Shown here: piece after piece, positions 1 to 11,289 of the stretch | How the letters are laid out: each line of letters begins with the position of its first letter | How positions within the stretch are numbered: position 1 is the stretch's first letter | Assembly: GCA_033064195.1 (NCBI GenBank) | Contig: JARBJD010000049.1 | Coordinates: forward strand, 62,001 to 126,000 | Length of the DNA stretch: 64,000 bases | DNA from: Blattamonas nauphoetae | Taxonomy: Eukaryota > Preaxostyla > Oxymonadida | Direction: 5' to 3' | Translations under genes and position numbers: made by a program | The notes under the pieces: generated by a model | Seen by the model: the letters and a program-made list of their open reading frames with translations, nothing else | Database searches by the model: none | Told to the model about the DNA's origin: nothing

Positions 1-2
1 TG

Positions 3-734
3 TCATCGAAGACAAACACGAAAAATAAACACTCATCCAACTCAACACGTCGAAATATAACGAATACATCGAATCCAACTCTTGAATCTGCAATCAATGA
101 GTTTACCCCGGCAGAATCAACTGTTTTGGAGGCGGCTCTCATTCTAAACAAAGAAAAAGAAGAATATCAAAAAGCTCTCGAAAAACGCGAAGAACTCCAA
201 GAGAAAAAACGACTTGAGAAAGAGAGAAGACAGAAAAAAATGACTGTATCAAAAAAAGAGATACAGAATAAAGAGAAGCTTCCAGTGTCTTCACCAGAAG
301 ATAATCATGATATTCCAAACAACCAACCAATTAGGACAGATGCTTCTACCTTGACTCTCCAAGATATCGCTGAGCAACCTGTGGAGATAAAGAAACAATC
401 GATGCTCACCAACAAAACCACAACACCCCCTTCTTCAGCTGAATCAAAACAGAAAAAAGTCGTCTCTCCACCTGAAAACTCTCATTCTTCTTCTATCCAA
501 TCCATTCTTCCGAAGCCATCTCAGATTACACCTCCAACAACATCTCAACATCAAACTCACTCTATCCCTTCACCTAAACACTCTGATTCAATTCCGTCAA
601 TTCACACTGCTCAAGAGAACACTAAATCTCATCAGGAAAGGCGAAAATATTCATCATCGGAGATGATTCACATGTTATGCTTGACTTTTCTCGCTGTTGT
701 CGACACGGCTCTCATAATCCTGGCAGGAAGTTGA
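3..734 (+). CDS. 3' end of a Ser/Lys-rich protein with a C-terminal hydrophobic segment
   Basis: The reading frame is open from the left edge of the window, so the start lies outside it. The visible 243 residues begin Ser/Asn/Thr-rich. They continue into a highly charged Lys/Glu stretch (KEKEEYQKALEKREELQEKK) that should form a helix or coiled coil. A long Ser/Pro/Thr/Gln-rich disordered region follows. The last 25 residues are hydrophobic (LCLTFLAVVDTALIILAG) and end two residues before the TGA, which looks like a C-terminal membrane anchor. I do not recognise the family. A tail-anchored cytosolic protein or the end of a larger membrane protein would both fit. Confidence 0.6.
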   Translation, partial: SSKTNTKNKHSSNSTRRNITNTSNPTLESAINEFTPAESTVLEAALILNKEKEEYQKALEKREELQEKKRLEKERRQKKMTVSKKEIQNKEKLPVSSPEDNHDIPNNQPIRTDASTLTLQDIAEQPVEIKKQSMLTNKTTTPPSSAESKQKKVVSPPENSHSSSIQSILPKPSQITPPTTSQHQTHSIPSPKHSDSIPSIHTAQENTKSHQERRKYSSSEMIHMLCLTFLAVVDTALIILAGS

Positions 735-879
735 CTATGTATCTCATTTCAAGCAATTTTCTCCTTGATGTCAGTAAGTCTTTGAGGAACCCGTAATCCA
801 TTCTCGGTCACACTGAGAAGATCGCACCATAAGTTATCCATTTACCCATCTGGTTCTTTCACCGTAAACCAGAAGCACG

Positions 880-2994
880 ATGGACAACCTTCTCTCTGTG
901 ATGAATAGGCTGATGAAGGTGTTTGCCCAGGCAAACGTACCTTCCATTCAACTCCCACGTATCGCTGTGGTTGGTGCTCAATCAGCAGGAAAAAGTTCTG
1001 TCCTTGAAGCGCTTGTCGGGCGAGATTTTCTTCCGCGTGGTTCAGGTATTGTGACTAGACGACCGCTTGTTCTTCATTTAATCAACGAACCATCACTCTC
1101 ACCAACACAGGAGTACGGAGAATTTGGTCATCTTCCTGGAAAGCGATATACAGATTTCAATGATATCCGAACTCAAATTGATAAGGCAACAGACGATGAG
1201 GCTGGTACTGGAAAGGCTGTCTCAAATAAGCCAATCTTTCTCACAATCCATTCACCAACTGTTGTCAACCTCATTCTTGTCGATTTGCCAGGTCTCACAA
1301 AGGTCGCTGTTGGTGACCAGCCAAAAGATATCGAAAAGCAGATTCTTGCTATGCTCGAAGAATACATCAAACCTGAAAATACAATTATTCTCGCTGTGTC
1401 AGCTGGAAATGTCGATCTCGCGAATAGTGATGCTCTGAAGCTCGCTCACAAACATGATCCTGATGGCCATCGCACCCTTGGCGTGATTACCAAGTTAGAT
1501 CTTCTTGATCAAGGAACAGACGCTGCTGACTATTTGAACAACCAAGTCATCCCTCTCCGTTTGGGATATGTCGGCCTGTGCCTCCGCTCCCAAAAGGATA
1601 TCAATGAAAATAAGAGCATGAAGAATGCCATTGAAGACGAGGAGAAATTCTTCAGGAATCACCCTGCATACGCCACAATCGCATCACGTTGTGGAACTCG
1701 ATATCTTGGCCAAACTATGTCTGATCTTCTCATCAAGCACGTTGCCAAAACACTTCCACAGACACGTGTCCAAATTGCAAACCAGCTCGCTCAGGTTGAA
1801 CGTGATCTCGCTCGATTTGGCAAAGCTCCTGAACTCGAAGGTGGAAACCAAGCATTCATGCTCCGAGCGATCACTGAATTCTCCCAGCGATACTCAACGA
1901 GTTTGGAGGGAGATGTGAACACGGGGAACGAATCAAAAGATAAGGCTAGTCTGCGAGGAGGCGCTCGTCTCAACCACGTGTTCAAGGAGAGCTATGTCAC
2001 CGATCTCCTCGAAGCAAAAATTGATTTGGAAATGAATGATGACCAGCTGCAAATTCAGATCCGGAACTCCTTTGGTGTCAACTCAACACTTTTTGTTCCT
2101 GAGAAGTGTTTCCTACAACTATCGTCTCGGCAAATTGATCGCTTCCGTCTTCCTGCGCTCCGTTGTGTGGAGAAGTCTCACTACGAGTGCATCACACTTG
2201 TTCGCCAGTCCCTCGGACAAGTTGACGGTCTGACACGATTCCCACAACTTCGCGCTCGAATGATGGACGAGACCCAAATGTTCCTCAACCAACTGAAAGA
2301 GAAAACGCTCCAACACGTCACAAAGTTGATTGAGATCGAAGGCTCGTTTGTCAACGTCGACCATCCCAAATTCAACCCTCTCAAAGTCGTCGAGACAGTC
2401 CTGAAGAGACTCGAGCCAGAAGTACCCGAGCCCGAAGCACAGCCGCAGCAACAAGGACAAGCTCAGCCTGCGAACCCAGCCGAGAGAGGAAGACCAGGTC
2501 AGCCCCCACCAAACCCCAAACAGCCCCAGCAGCAACCCCAACCCCAGGAAGAAGAGTTCGACGAAGTTGGGATCTTCATTCGCACACTCACTGCACAGGA
2601 CAAGACAAAGACAGAGATCGTCAAGAAGCTGGTTGAGAAGTACTACAAAGTGGTGAGGGCGAACGTCGCAGACTCCATCCCCAAAGCGGTCATGTTCTTC
2701 TTGGTCCAGGCCAGCCGGCAGCAAATGCAGTCAGAGCTCATGAAGCGTCTGTACCGTGACGATCTAATCAAGTCTCTGATGAAAGAGGACGAGGGCATTG
2801 CTTTGCAAAGGAAGAACGCCCTCGAGCGGCAGAAGGTGCTCCACGAGGCGGAGATGATCCTGGAGGATATTTCATTCACAGCAGGTGTCCCGTTGTCCGG
2901 CGGTGGAATGGGCGGAGGCCGAGCCCCACCACGAGGCGGATACGGCAGACCACCGCCAGGCGGATCGAACGCTGACACATATTTCCCCAAGTAA
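880..2994 (+). CDS. Dynamin-related GTPase (Vps1/Dnm1/DRP1 type)
   Basis: Single-exon 704-residue protein. The GTPase domain fills roughly residues 22-310. It has the P-loop GAQSAGKSS (32-40), the switch-I threonine in VTRRP, DLPG (135-138) and TKLD (204-207). A middle/stalk region follows, then a Gln/Pro-rich linker at about residues 510-560, then a GTPase effector domain (about 565-675). The tail is Gly/Arg/Pro-rich. No PH domain and no classical proline-rich tail are present, so it belongs with the Vps1/Dnm1/Drp1 group, which assemble into helices that sever membranes of vesicles, endosomes, peroxisomes or mitochondria. Which membrane it acts on cannot be told here. The first ATG directly precedes the conserved N-terminal helix, so the start is secure. 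Confidence 0.95.
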   Translation: MDNLLSVMNRLMKVFAQANVPSIQLPRIAVVGAQSAGKSSVLEALVGRDFLPRGSGIVTRRPLVLHLINEPSLSPTQEYGEFGHLPGKRYTDFNDIRTQIDKATDDEAGTGKAVSNKPIFLTIHSPTVVNLILVDLPGLTKVAVGDQPKDIEKQILAMLEEYIKPENTIILAVSAGNVDLANSDALKLAHKHDPDGHRTLGVITKLDLLDQGTDAADYLNNQVIPLRLGYVGLCLRSQKDINENKSMKNAIEDEEKFFRNHPAYATIASRCGTRYLGQTMSDLLIKHVAKTLPQTRVQIANQLAQVERDLARFGKAPELEGGNQAFMLRAITEFSQRYSTSLEGDVNTGNESKDKASLRGGARLNHVFKESYVTDLLEAKIDLEMNDDQLQIQIRNSFGVNSTLFVPEKCFLQLSSRQIDRFRLPALRCVEKSHYECITLVRQSLGQVDGLTRFPQLRARMMDETQMFLNQLKEKTLQHVTKLIEIEGSFVNVDHPKFNPLKVVETVLKRLEPEVPEPEAQPQQQGQAQPANPAERGRPGQPPPNPKQPQQQPQPQEEEFDEVGIFIRTLTAQDKTKTEIVKKLVEKYYKVVRANVADSIPKAVMFFLVQASRQQMQSELMKRLYRDDLIKSLMKEDEGIALQRKNALERQKVLHEAEMILEDISFTAGVPLSGGGMGGGRAPPRGGYGRPPPGGSNADTYFPK

Positions 2995-3607
2995 TCAATC
3001 CTAATGCATTCATTGCTCTTCATCTCACTTCATACTGTCAACAGTTGATTTTTCGGCCCTTTTGTTTCTAGAAAACTGCTCTATTTGCCGTGGAAATCAG
3101 TGGTCATGAAGGAAGATCGTTTATTGAGAAAATGAGAACGACAGATCAAGAAGAGTGTGAAAACCAGAAACGAAGAAAATGAAGTGAATTGAAGCAAGGG
3201 CTTCGCTTTCTGACAAGACATGGGATCACGTTCTGATCACTTGTATGCATTGAATTGTCAGATCAAAAGGAGGAAGACGGAGATTGTATCAAATCGATCG
3301 AAGAAGGATCAGGCTCTGGATAACCCAATGGGAGACACTCTTTCAACAATTCAATCTCTTGTGAATGTAATTTCTCAACATTTGGAATCTCACTCGAAGA
3401 ATTGACGAAATTGGTGGCTTTTCGATGGCGAAACAAACAGAGAGCGCCTAAAATGAATCGACATTAAAACGACAAAAAAACCGTTTGGGCAGTACCCTCT
3501 AGATCGCAAGTATGGACAATCAATTTCTGAGAGTGATGGAGATGGGAACATTTTTTGATCGAACCATATGTTTTTCATTACTCAAAATCCGTTTTTGGAG
3601 TCTTTGT
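2995..3607. other. Intergenic region without a supported gene
   Basis: This 613-bp stretch separates the dynamin gene from the RNA-binding protein gene. It contains only short frames without family resemblance or recognisable splice partners. The reading frame of the next gene is open up to an ATG at 3512, so the last 96 bases could be an alternative N-terminal extension. I prefer the downstream ATG at 3608, which sits just before the RRM. Confidence 0.5.
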
Positions 3608-5127
3608 ATGGACGATCAACCAACTGATACAATTGTATTGAAGGGGTTAGGAGGGAATGACATCAATGTTATTGAGGACTTCTGTTCAAACGTAGGTGTC
3701 ATTCACCGTGTCTCTGAAGAAGAAGGGTTGTTTATTGTGACTCGCAAGAGTGCTGACGGGAGTGGACTCTACGAAGCCGAGGTTGTTTTCGAAGAAAATG
3801 AAGCGGCACAAGCAGCAAAAGCAATCCTAAATGGTCAAAATGTGTGTCTCCATCTCCTTTACAAAAACTTTCTGTTCTACCTCACCCTCATCTCCAAACC
3901 TGTGTTCAATGGTGATGACAATGTTTATCTTTTAACCATAAATAGATTCGTTTTGGTAATGAGGAATATACTGCTGTTATTGAACTCATTGAACCGTCAT
4001 ACATCGAGAAAGAGCCATTGCAAGAGCTTCCTCAAAGTCGAGCTCCAGCTCAAAAACAAGTTCCTGATCAACGAGCTTTTGATAGCAAAACGAAGATTGT
4101 TACACCGGAAAGATTGTACGATGATTGGCTCTGTCCGAGGTGTAGGGCTCAGAACTATTCAAAACGAATTGAATGTTACAAATGTCATGAGAGCAAACCC
4201 GCAAATCCCCAAATTGTTAGGTCAAAAGCGCAGCGTCCAGCGTTTAATCCAAGATCGAGTATGTGTCACACTTTCCGTAAATCTCTCAGGGGATAATTAT
4301 TCCAATAACGATTCGGGGTACAATCAACAACGTCACTTTGATAGGGATGCCCCTGAGTGGGTTTGTCCAAAGTATCATCTCTTTCTTGTCGTTAACTTCT
4401 ATCTCTTCAAAGGTGCAAAAATAGTAATTGGGCAAGAAGAACTGCCTGTAATCGATGCCACGCTGAGCGCCCGCCAGATGCTCGCCAATCTCGAGGCCGT
4501 CGCTCATACAGTCGGTCACCCTCTCCACATCGTGATCGACAACCTCGAATGTCGTATGATCGCTCAGATCGAGATGGTGGAAGAGACAGGTCTCACAACT
4601 ATGATGATCGGAGAGACCATCACAATTATGATCGAAGAGACAACTATCGTCGGTCACCACCACGAGACAGACCGTTCGACATGCCACCTCAGCAGGGATA
4701 CCCTCCACAGCAGATGCCGATGGACCAGTCGCGGGGCTTCATGCCAGGACCACCGCCATCCAACACAGACCCACGGATGGACTCAATGCCTCTTCCGCAG
4801 GGATCGTCGTTGTTTGCGCAGATGGAGTACCAACAGGGTCAGCCCATGCCTGCCTACCAGCAGCAGGGAATGTACCGCGATCAGAACTACCCTCCCCAAA
4901 TGCCGATGAGCAACTACGGCCAGCCTCCTCCTGACTATGGACGATATCCCCCCGACGACAGGAATTTCCAAGTGAGGGATCCGCGTCAGGATGCGAATTT
5001 GGGGCAGGGCTATGGTGGAGGACAACCAGGGGGCTATGGCGGGGGTTATGGGCAGGCCCAGCAAGGGATGTATGGATACGGAGGGGAGCAGTTCGGAAGG
5101 GACATGGGACGGCAAGGAGGGTATTGA
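3608..5127 (+). CDS. RNA-binding protein with RRM, two RanBP2-type zinc fingers and RGG/QG-rich tail
   Basis: Four exons: 3608-3841, 3946-4258, 4290-4371, 4413-5127 (447 aa). Residues about 8-100 form an RRM that is split by intron 1. A RanBP2-type finger (WLCPRCRAQNYSKRIECYKC) lies near residues 134-160. A second finger (EWVCPKCKNSNWARRTACNRC) near 202-226 is visible only after the 41-nt third intron is removed, which strongly supports the splice model. An Arg/Ser/Asp-rich stretch and a long Gln/Pro/Gly/Tyr-rich low-complexity tail follow. The architecture resembles FUS/TAF15/EWSR1 and ZRANB2-like splicing or transcription factors. The second intron is only 31 nt and is required, because reading through it meets a stop. 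A nuclear RNA-processing role is inferred. Confidence 0.88.
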
Positions 5128-5305
5128 CATGTCTTTGGTCATTTCATGAACTTTATTTGGTGTTTCGTCTTTGAATGAGTGAGGTGTGAATGTTTAATCA
5201 AAAAAGAAGAGAAGCCGGAGGTGTGGCTTGACAATTAAATCCCGATCGTCAAAGGACAATTTGGGGTGGTGTAATGAATTGTATCTACAGTTTAAAAGCT
5301 TCAAC

Positions 5306-6327
5306 TTAGTCATCAAGATTCAGTTTGATAATACCCTCTTGGTTAGATGCGGGTGCTGGAGTGGGAGTCTCAGTTTTTGGTGCTGCTGTTGGAGCTTCTT
5401 GTGTAATCAGTGGCATAATGGGATCTGGGTATTTTCCAGCTTTAAGAGAGGTGCTAATCTTGCAAAAGCGTTTATGTCTTGGCCAATCGCTTCGTTGGCA
5501 TTCTAATCATGTCAGTGAATTGTGTGGAAGATACCTTGGCTGCAGTACTTTACCAGCTTACACGACGAACATTGGAAGAGAGCTTCTCGAACACTGTACG
5601 GACATCTCGCATTAGCGCATTCGCAGTGGGAAATACCTTGATCTTCTTTGTGAGGATTTGTTTTTGTGCATTCTGCGAACGTATTGGTGACGACGATTGG
5701 CCTTTCTGCCTTGGGCCAAACGGGGGTGAGTTCAGCAAGAGCTTCATGGACAAATCCAATGTATAAGAGTGTCCCTGGCGTAGATTTGAACTCTTCTTCT
5801 GTGAAACTCTCTGGGCGTTGAAGACCAGCTGTTTCAAGGGGAATAGGAATGTTGAAGAAAAGAAAGAATTCTCTCGTGGCAGAGGAATAGATGAGTGTGA
5901 GGAATGGGTGTGCAGTTGTGGCAATGTACATTAGTCTGTCTTCAAAGAGTTGTTGTTCGATTGGGACTGCCGATTCGATTGGTGTTTGAATAAAAGTCAT
6001 TGGGTTGGTGGCGAACTGTGTTGAAATGGTGTACAATTCGCGGAGAGGAAGTGAAGAACGGAGGACATAGATAGGGTCTGTGATGGTCATACTCAAGGCC
6101 TTTCGGTGTTGTTGAGCGTGGAAGATGAAAGATTCCTCATCAACGGATAATTCATACTCATTTGATGATTTTCTATCGGTAGGAAGAATATATAACGAGT
6201 GATCACTGTTGTATACACGGGATTTGTTGATGAGTTGGAAATCTTCGTCGAAGTTTTCTGGTTTAGATAACTTACTATATCTTCCCACTGGGGTTAATTG
6301 TTCATCCTTTGATGCGTTTTTTGACAT
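5306..6327 (-). CDS. MYND-finger protein of unknown function
   Basis: Two exons, 5535-6327 and 5306-5502, separated by a 32-nt intron (329 aa). The MYND zinc finger is at the C-terminal third. Its first Cys cluster and CSSCKLVKYCSQ are in exon 1, and ECQRSDWPRHKRFC is supplied by exon 2, so the finger is complete only after splicing. The N-terminal 230 residues have no recognisable domain, although they look globular. The tail is Pro/Thr/Ala-rich and ends IIKLNLDD. MYND fingers bind proline-rich partners, but the partner here is unknown. I use the ATG at 6327; no upstream ATG exists in that frame. It is divergent from the gene starting at 6410, with 82 bp between start codons. Confidence 0.8.
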
Positions 6328-6409
6328 TTTGTTTTCGTGATCCTTCGATTCGGACTGAAGTAGCGTGGACGATCGATTCAATGGGTTGTCCTCAAATTTC
6401 GTTCAATTC

Positions 6410-9400
6410 ATGAGTGAGGACAATTCTGACATCTCTTCATCTGGTTCATACACAAATCTTCTCAAAAATGTTCCGTCCGACCACTCAGACCTCTTTAAAG
6501 ATCTTTTTCCGGACAAGATGTCCTTGTCTCATCTTATCGTGAATTCATTGCGAAATTCACTCATCGACCAAATTGCAACAAAAGAAAATCATTCAAAGGA
6601 TGATTTAACACGAATTGCTAATTCTGTGCTTCCATATTTATGTTTGTTTCAAGCATCATCATAATCTCCCTCTCGATCATCCAGTCTCTTCTATTTTTAG
6701 CAAAAGTTACCGGGACCCTTTGATAAAACTTACAGAGGATGTTGCTCCAGTCATTGAGACATCTAGCAAACCTAAGAAAACGAAGAAGCGAGCACAGAGA
6801 AAACGTCGATCTCATAAACAAACGTACACTTCACATACAAAGATAACTGAACTGGACATGCAACTTGCAGAAGTTGTTTTCATTGAGCGTATCTTTGAAC
6901 TAATCGATTATCGACTCTATCAGTTATTCAGACCAGATTGTCACGACCAGCAAAATATGACTGGCCAGATCGCCCTTTCTGAAGAAAGTACTCTTTCTCA
7001 ACTCGAAAGAGATGAGGAGGACGAAAGACTCCTCGAGAATATCCCAGGAAAGAAGAAACTAGCCCCAACGACTCGACGAAATCCAAATCAGATGTCTCTC
7101 CACGATGAAGAGAGAAGGGCATCTCGAATGGAATTCTTTTCAATGATGTACTTCCATACGAAAGCAAAACAATCACTTTCAGAGGTAGTTATGAATGGTG
7201 GTGAGAAAATCGTTTCACAAAATGTTCCAACACATCACGAGGTGCGCAAGCCCAAAAAGAAAGAAAAGAAGCGGCCAAAGAAAACCACGCCTGCAAAACA
7301 AGACGGCTTTGTGGCGACGAAGAAGACTGCCCATTCGCCCACAAATTCGTCCCCTCTCGCTCAAATGGTGTCAAAAATGGGAGTGTCGGAGGATTCCACT
7401 GATGACGATATCCATTCGGAAAGCAGCTTCACAATTGACACGAACGGCGATGTTGTTCTTCGAGTGGAGCGTGCCAAGCGAAAGGCGCAGGAAGAGAAGG
7501 AGATGCACGGCATGACCGTCGACGAACTGGATGCAGCGCTGGCCGAACTCGAGGCTGATTATGAAGGCGGAACTCCTCCCGAGCCCGACCAGGTCTCGAT
7601 CGGATATGTCGATGCTTTTCGTGAATTCCCCGCTCAAGAACCGTTGACAGATGAGAGTCGGGAGGAGGAGGAGTTTGAAGAGGAGGAGGAGGAGGCGACG
7701 GAGGGGCAGGAGGAGGCGACGGAGGGGCAGGAGGAGGCGACGGAGGGGCAGGAGGAGGCGGAGCATGAAGCAGGAACCCCACAGGGGCAGCCGATGGTGA
7801 TGACATTGGAAGGAGGAGTGCCATTTGAGTCAACAGTCAACACCCTCGAAACCCCACGTAGCGTTCACACGCAACAGCTCACCGAAGACACTCCACTTCA
7901 CCAGGACCAAACACTCTTACCAGATGCCAGCGAGACTGACGACAACCACTCAGCAAGCAATACAGAAGGCGAATCAGCCGCCACTGTGGATTCATACTCG
8001 GACCAGCTCTCTCCAACATCTGAAACATCCTCCTCGGAGGACAGTTCTTCACCCATTTTGTTCCAACAAAACACTTCCTTCTTAACTTCAACAGACGACC
8101 CTATCACAACATTCCTCGTCGGCGGAGACGAATGGGCACTTCAGTACAGACGCAGGCAAGCCCTTCGTCGAACAATCCAAAATTCCATTCTTGCCCACGT
8201 CGACGAAGCATCGACGCAATCATTCAAACAACTTCTTTCAATCAATCGTCAATCATTCGCTGAAATCGATGTCAAAATCAACACACTCGCCAATTCACTT
8301 TCAACCGGTCTCCAGCCGTCATTGTCTGTCGGACAGCTCGGAAAGCCCCTCCCCAGAAGCCACCAAAAGGCGATGGATGCTCACTCGCCAGATGAGGAGG
8401 ACGACGAGGAGCCAGGAACTCCGCACACCGAATTTACATTCTCGACATACCGCACATTCCCGTCTGAGATGGAATTTGACGGGATGTCAACAATCGCCCC
8501 GTCGATGTTCTCGCTTGGAGGGATCACGCCGGACATGCTCAAGAAACAGAAGACTCGGCATGTCGAGATAAGAGCAACACCGGAGGATCTCGCCCAATAT
8601 GTGCCAGAAGAAGAAATCGAGCGTCACAACCCATCCTACTTCAACTATATGCACACCCAGCCCTACACTCCACAGGAACACTCTCGCCCGCGTGTCCACT
8701 TTGCTCCCGGAATTAATTCTCCGCCGTCCAAGGTGTCCGATGGGCGCGTCCCTCCCCCTCTCAACCGCCGAAAGACCTTCGCTATGGGGCGACCAGGCGT
8801 GGTGCGTCAAGTGCAGCGATACTTTGCAGGAGATCAGTCGCCCTCGGAACAGATCAGTTTCACAACACCACACCCAAACTCTGCTGAACACTCTGAGCAA
8901 AGCTCGCCCCAAAGAAACAGCGCTGAGAACAGTCCAAAGACACAGAAATATCACGGCTATCTCAACCCAACACCCCCATCGAAGCGGAAGAATCTCAGTC
9001 GAGGTCGATCGGCCACAGTCTCCCTCCCGCGCGGTCGCGAAGAGGTCGTCTACCCGGCATCGTCGATCATGAACGTCATCGGCCTCCTCCCCATCACTCC
9101 AGGCTCTGTACCCCATCCGCACGACTACGCATGGCCTCATGAACTCTCTCTCAGCCCACAAAGCATTCACACTGCCTCTCCACAATCGGTTCCGAGCTCA
9201 GGTGGTCCGTCTCCCAAACTGCCAAAGTACACGTCCTCCCCCAGACGGCAGCTGAGGTATCACGCAAGCCAATATGATTCCAAACCAAAGTCTCCCAGTC
9301 GGCACACTCGCAACCTTTCGATGCAAACGTCGCACAAAGAGATTGGGATGAAGGCACGCAAATCATTGACCATTCGGACACGGCCTCTCGAATCACAGAA

Positions 9401-11147
9401 TCTGGATTATCTGAGCCAGTCTGGTCCGATCCAGCAAGAACATATCGACGCAGCGGAGAAACGGAGGAGACCGCATCGGAAGACTGGCCAGACACCCAAC
9501 CAGCCAGACACATCCGAAACTGTCCAACATCTCTCTGAAGCGTCCTCACAGAAGTCGGAGTCTCCGCAGACAGATTCAAAAGTGCGATCTCTTTCGCATA
9601 CCAACACTCCCACCCAAATCCACCTTCAAAGCAAACACGTCTCTCCTGGACCGGCTGTGAACACAAACAGCTTCTGGTCACTCGATTCGACGGATTCGAC
9701 GAAAATGGGGCAGTCGCAGACAGAACCAGTTGTCGCCAATCTCCTCGCTGAACATTCCCAATCGCCCTCACCTTCGCTGAGTCATGACCAAATGGACAAG
9801 ACCTCTCCTTCGGCCAATCAGGACAAGGACGCGGGTGATAATGCAGACCCATTTGCATCCCAAAAGCAAAGCATTGAATCAATACCCATCCACTCAAAAG
9901 CTGAGCAGGATGAGTACTGGCGACAGATGATCGAGGAAGGAGAGATCTCGGCCGTAACAAGCTGCGATGAGGAAGATCTCTTCGACGGGATGGTCCTTCC
10001 CGAACCCAAACAAACGTCGCAGACGACTTTGGAAAGTCCTTTCGATCCATTCGGTGATTCGTCATCTTGCGGGGCTCTTCCTTCAGCCAACTCCACGCCA
10101 CTCCACAATAACAAGTCGCAATCAACAGAATCGTTCGAAAGGAGTCCGTTGGGGATGACCTCGACTGAGTCACTCCGAGCACAGCATTACTCCGAGGAAT
10201 ACTTGGAGAAGACAGAACCCATTCGCATCCAGCACAGACATGCAGCAACTCCCGATGATCGCAAGCGACGAGAACGAACTTTCCCACTTTCTGACCTGGA
10301 ATTCAACTCCATCCGCGATGATAGGCGAGGAAGCAACAGCCCTGTCGTCCCATCCCAACGACTCAGTCGGCGGTCACAACGGACAGATCGCGACGCCACG
10401 CACTATCCACCACATCCCACTCAATCTTGGATTGATCAAACAACAGGCATTGCCTACACTCTCTCTGCTTCGGAAAAGCACCTCGTTCCGTATGCCAGAA
10501 CGTATTACGCACAACTTGACTCCGAACGGTCATCGCCCCTCCCGTCAGAATATACTCCCAATTTGCCCCAATCCTTCGATGCACACCCGTTCCAATCGAA
10601 CTTTCAATTTCTTCCTCTCCCTGCTCCCGCCCAAATTTCTTTTGTCCCTCAGCAGGACACCCTCCCAGACTATCCGAAGGAACCCCAGATCTCCTTCCGA
10701 GGTCTCAAATATCTCGAAACTGACTCTCTCGAAATCCCAACTGAAGGATTGGACAGTTCTTACGAACAGACACATCACTTGACCCATCTTTCACAGACGT
10801 TTGTTTTGTCTCCTTCTTCCCACTCGTATGGCCAGACTGACCCAGAGTCTCATGAAAAGGAGAACTCTGTGGTGGCAGGCGAAACCGAAGACGGGAGGAG
10901 GGGATGGGCAGAGTCGTCGATGTCCGACAACGACCCAAACTCCGACGTACCTCACCGACCCTCCATCCCACATCAGATTATCATTCCGTCAGCCTCCTTC
11001 GGCTCTGCATCGAGTGCGAGCAGTGACACAAATGATCAACGCGTCCAATATCACTTTTTCTCTCCCCCAATCAAATCAAACTCTGATATCACAACAGAGT
11101 CTACATCACTGCCACACACGACGCAAAATCTCGCCCCTGAATCTTGA
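6410..11147 (+). CDS. Large Ser/Pro/Gln-rich, mostly disordered protein
   Basis: Two exons, 6410-6645 and 6701-11147, joined across a 55-nt intron (1,560 aa). The first 250 residues are partly helical with a Lys/Arg-rich block (KKTKKRAQRKRRSHK), a possible nuclear localisation signal. The remainder is Ser/Pro/Thr/Gln/His-rich with many SP and TP dipeptides, which suggests extensive phosphorylation. Acidic Glu runs and a short 7-residue tandem repeat lie near 7.7 kb. I recognise no enzymatic domain. The long antisense frames opposite this gene follow its biased composition and are not separate genes. It could be a nuclear scaffold or a cytoskeletal regulator; the sequence does not decide. Confidence 0.8.
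7689..7751 (+). repeat. 21-bp coding tandem repeat (EEATEGQ x3)
   Basis: Three perfect head-to-tail 21-bp units lie in frame, each encoding EEATEGQ, with a partial fourth unit (EEAE) behind and a Glu run in front. The units are identical at the DNA level, so the expansion is recent or homogenised. Confidence 0.85.
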
Positions 11148-11289
11148 TATTCTTAACTAGCATGTTTTTGTTGTTTTTATTTGTGCATTACGGTTATTTC
11201 GTTCTGTTGTTCATTTCGTCTTCGTATTCATGGAAACTTGTGGTCAGAAATGAAGAGCAAACAAAAAGAAAGAGAGACGGAAATGAAAA

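Noticed and set aside
3220-3405. 61-residue frame between the dynamin and RNA-binding genes
   Set aside because: It is short, isolated and low-complexity, with no conserved motif or splice partner.
9151-10287. 378-residue minus-strand frame inside the Ser/Pro-rich gene
   Set aside because: It is antisense to a continuous conserved-frame exon, has a Cys/Trp/Arg-rich composition typical of shadow frames opposite Ser/Pro codons, and matches no family.
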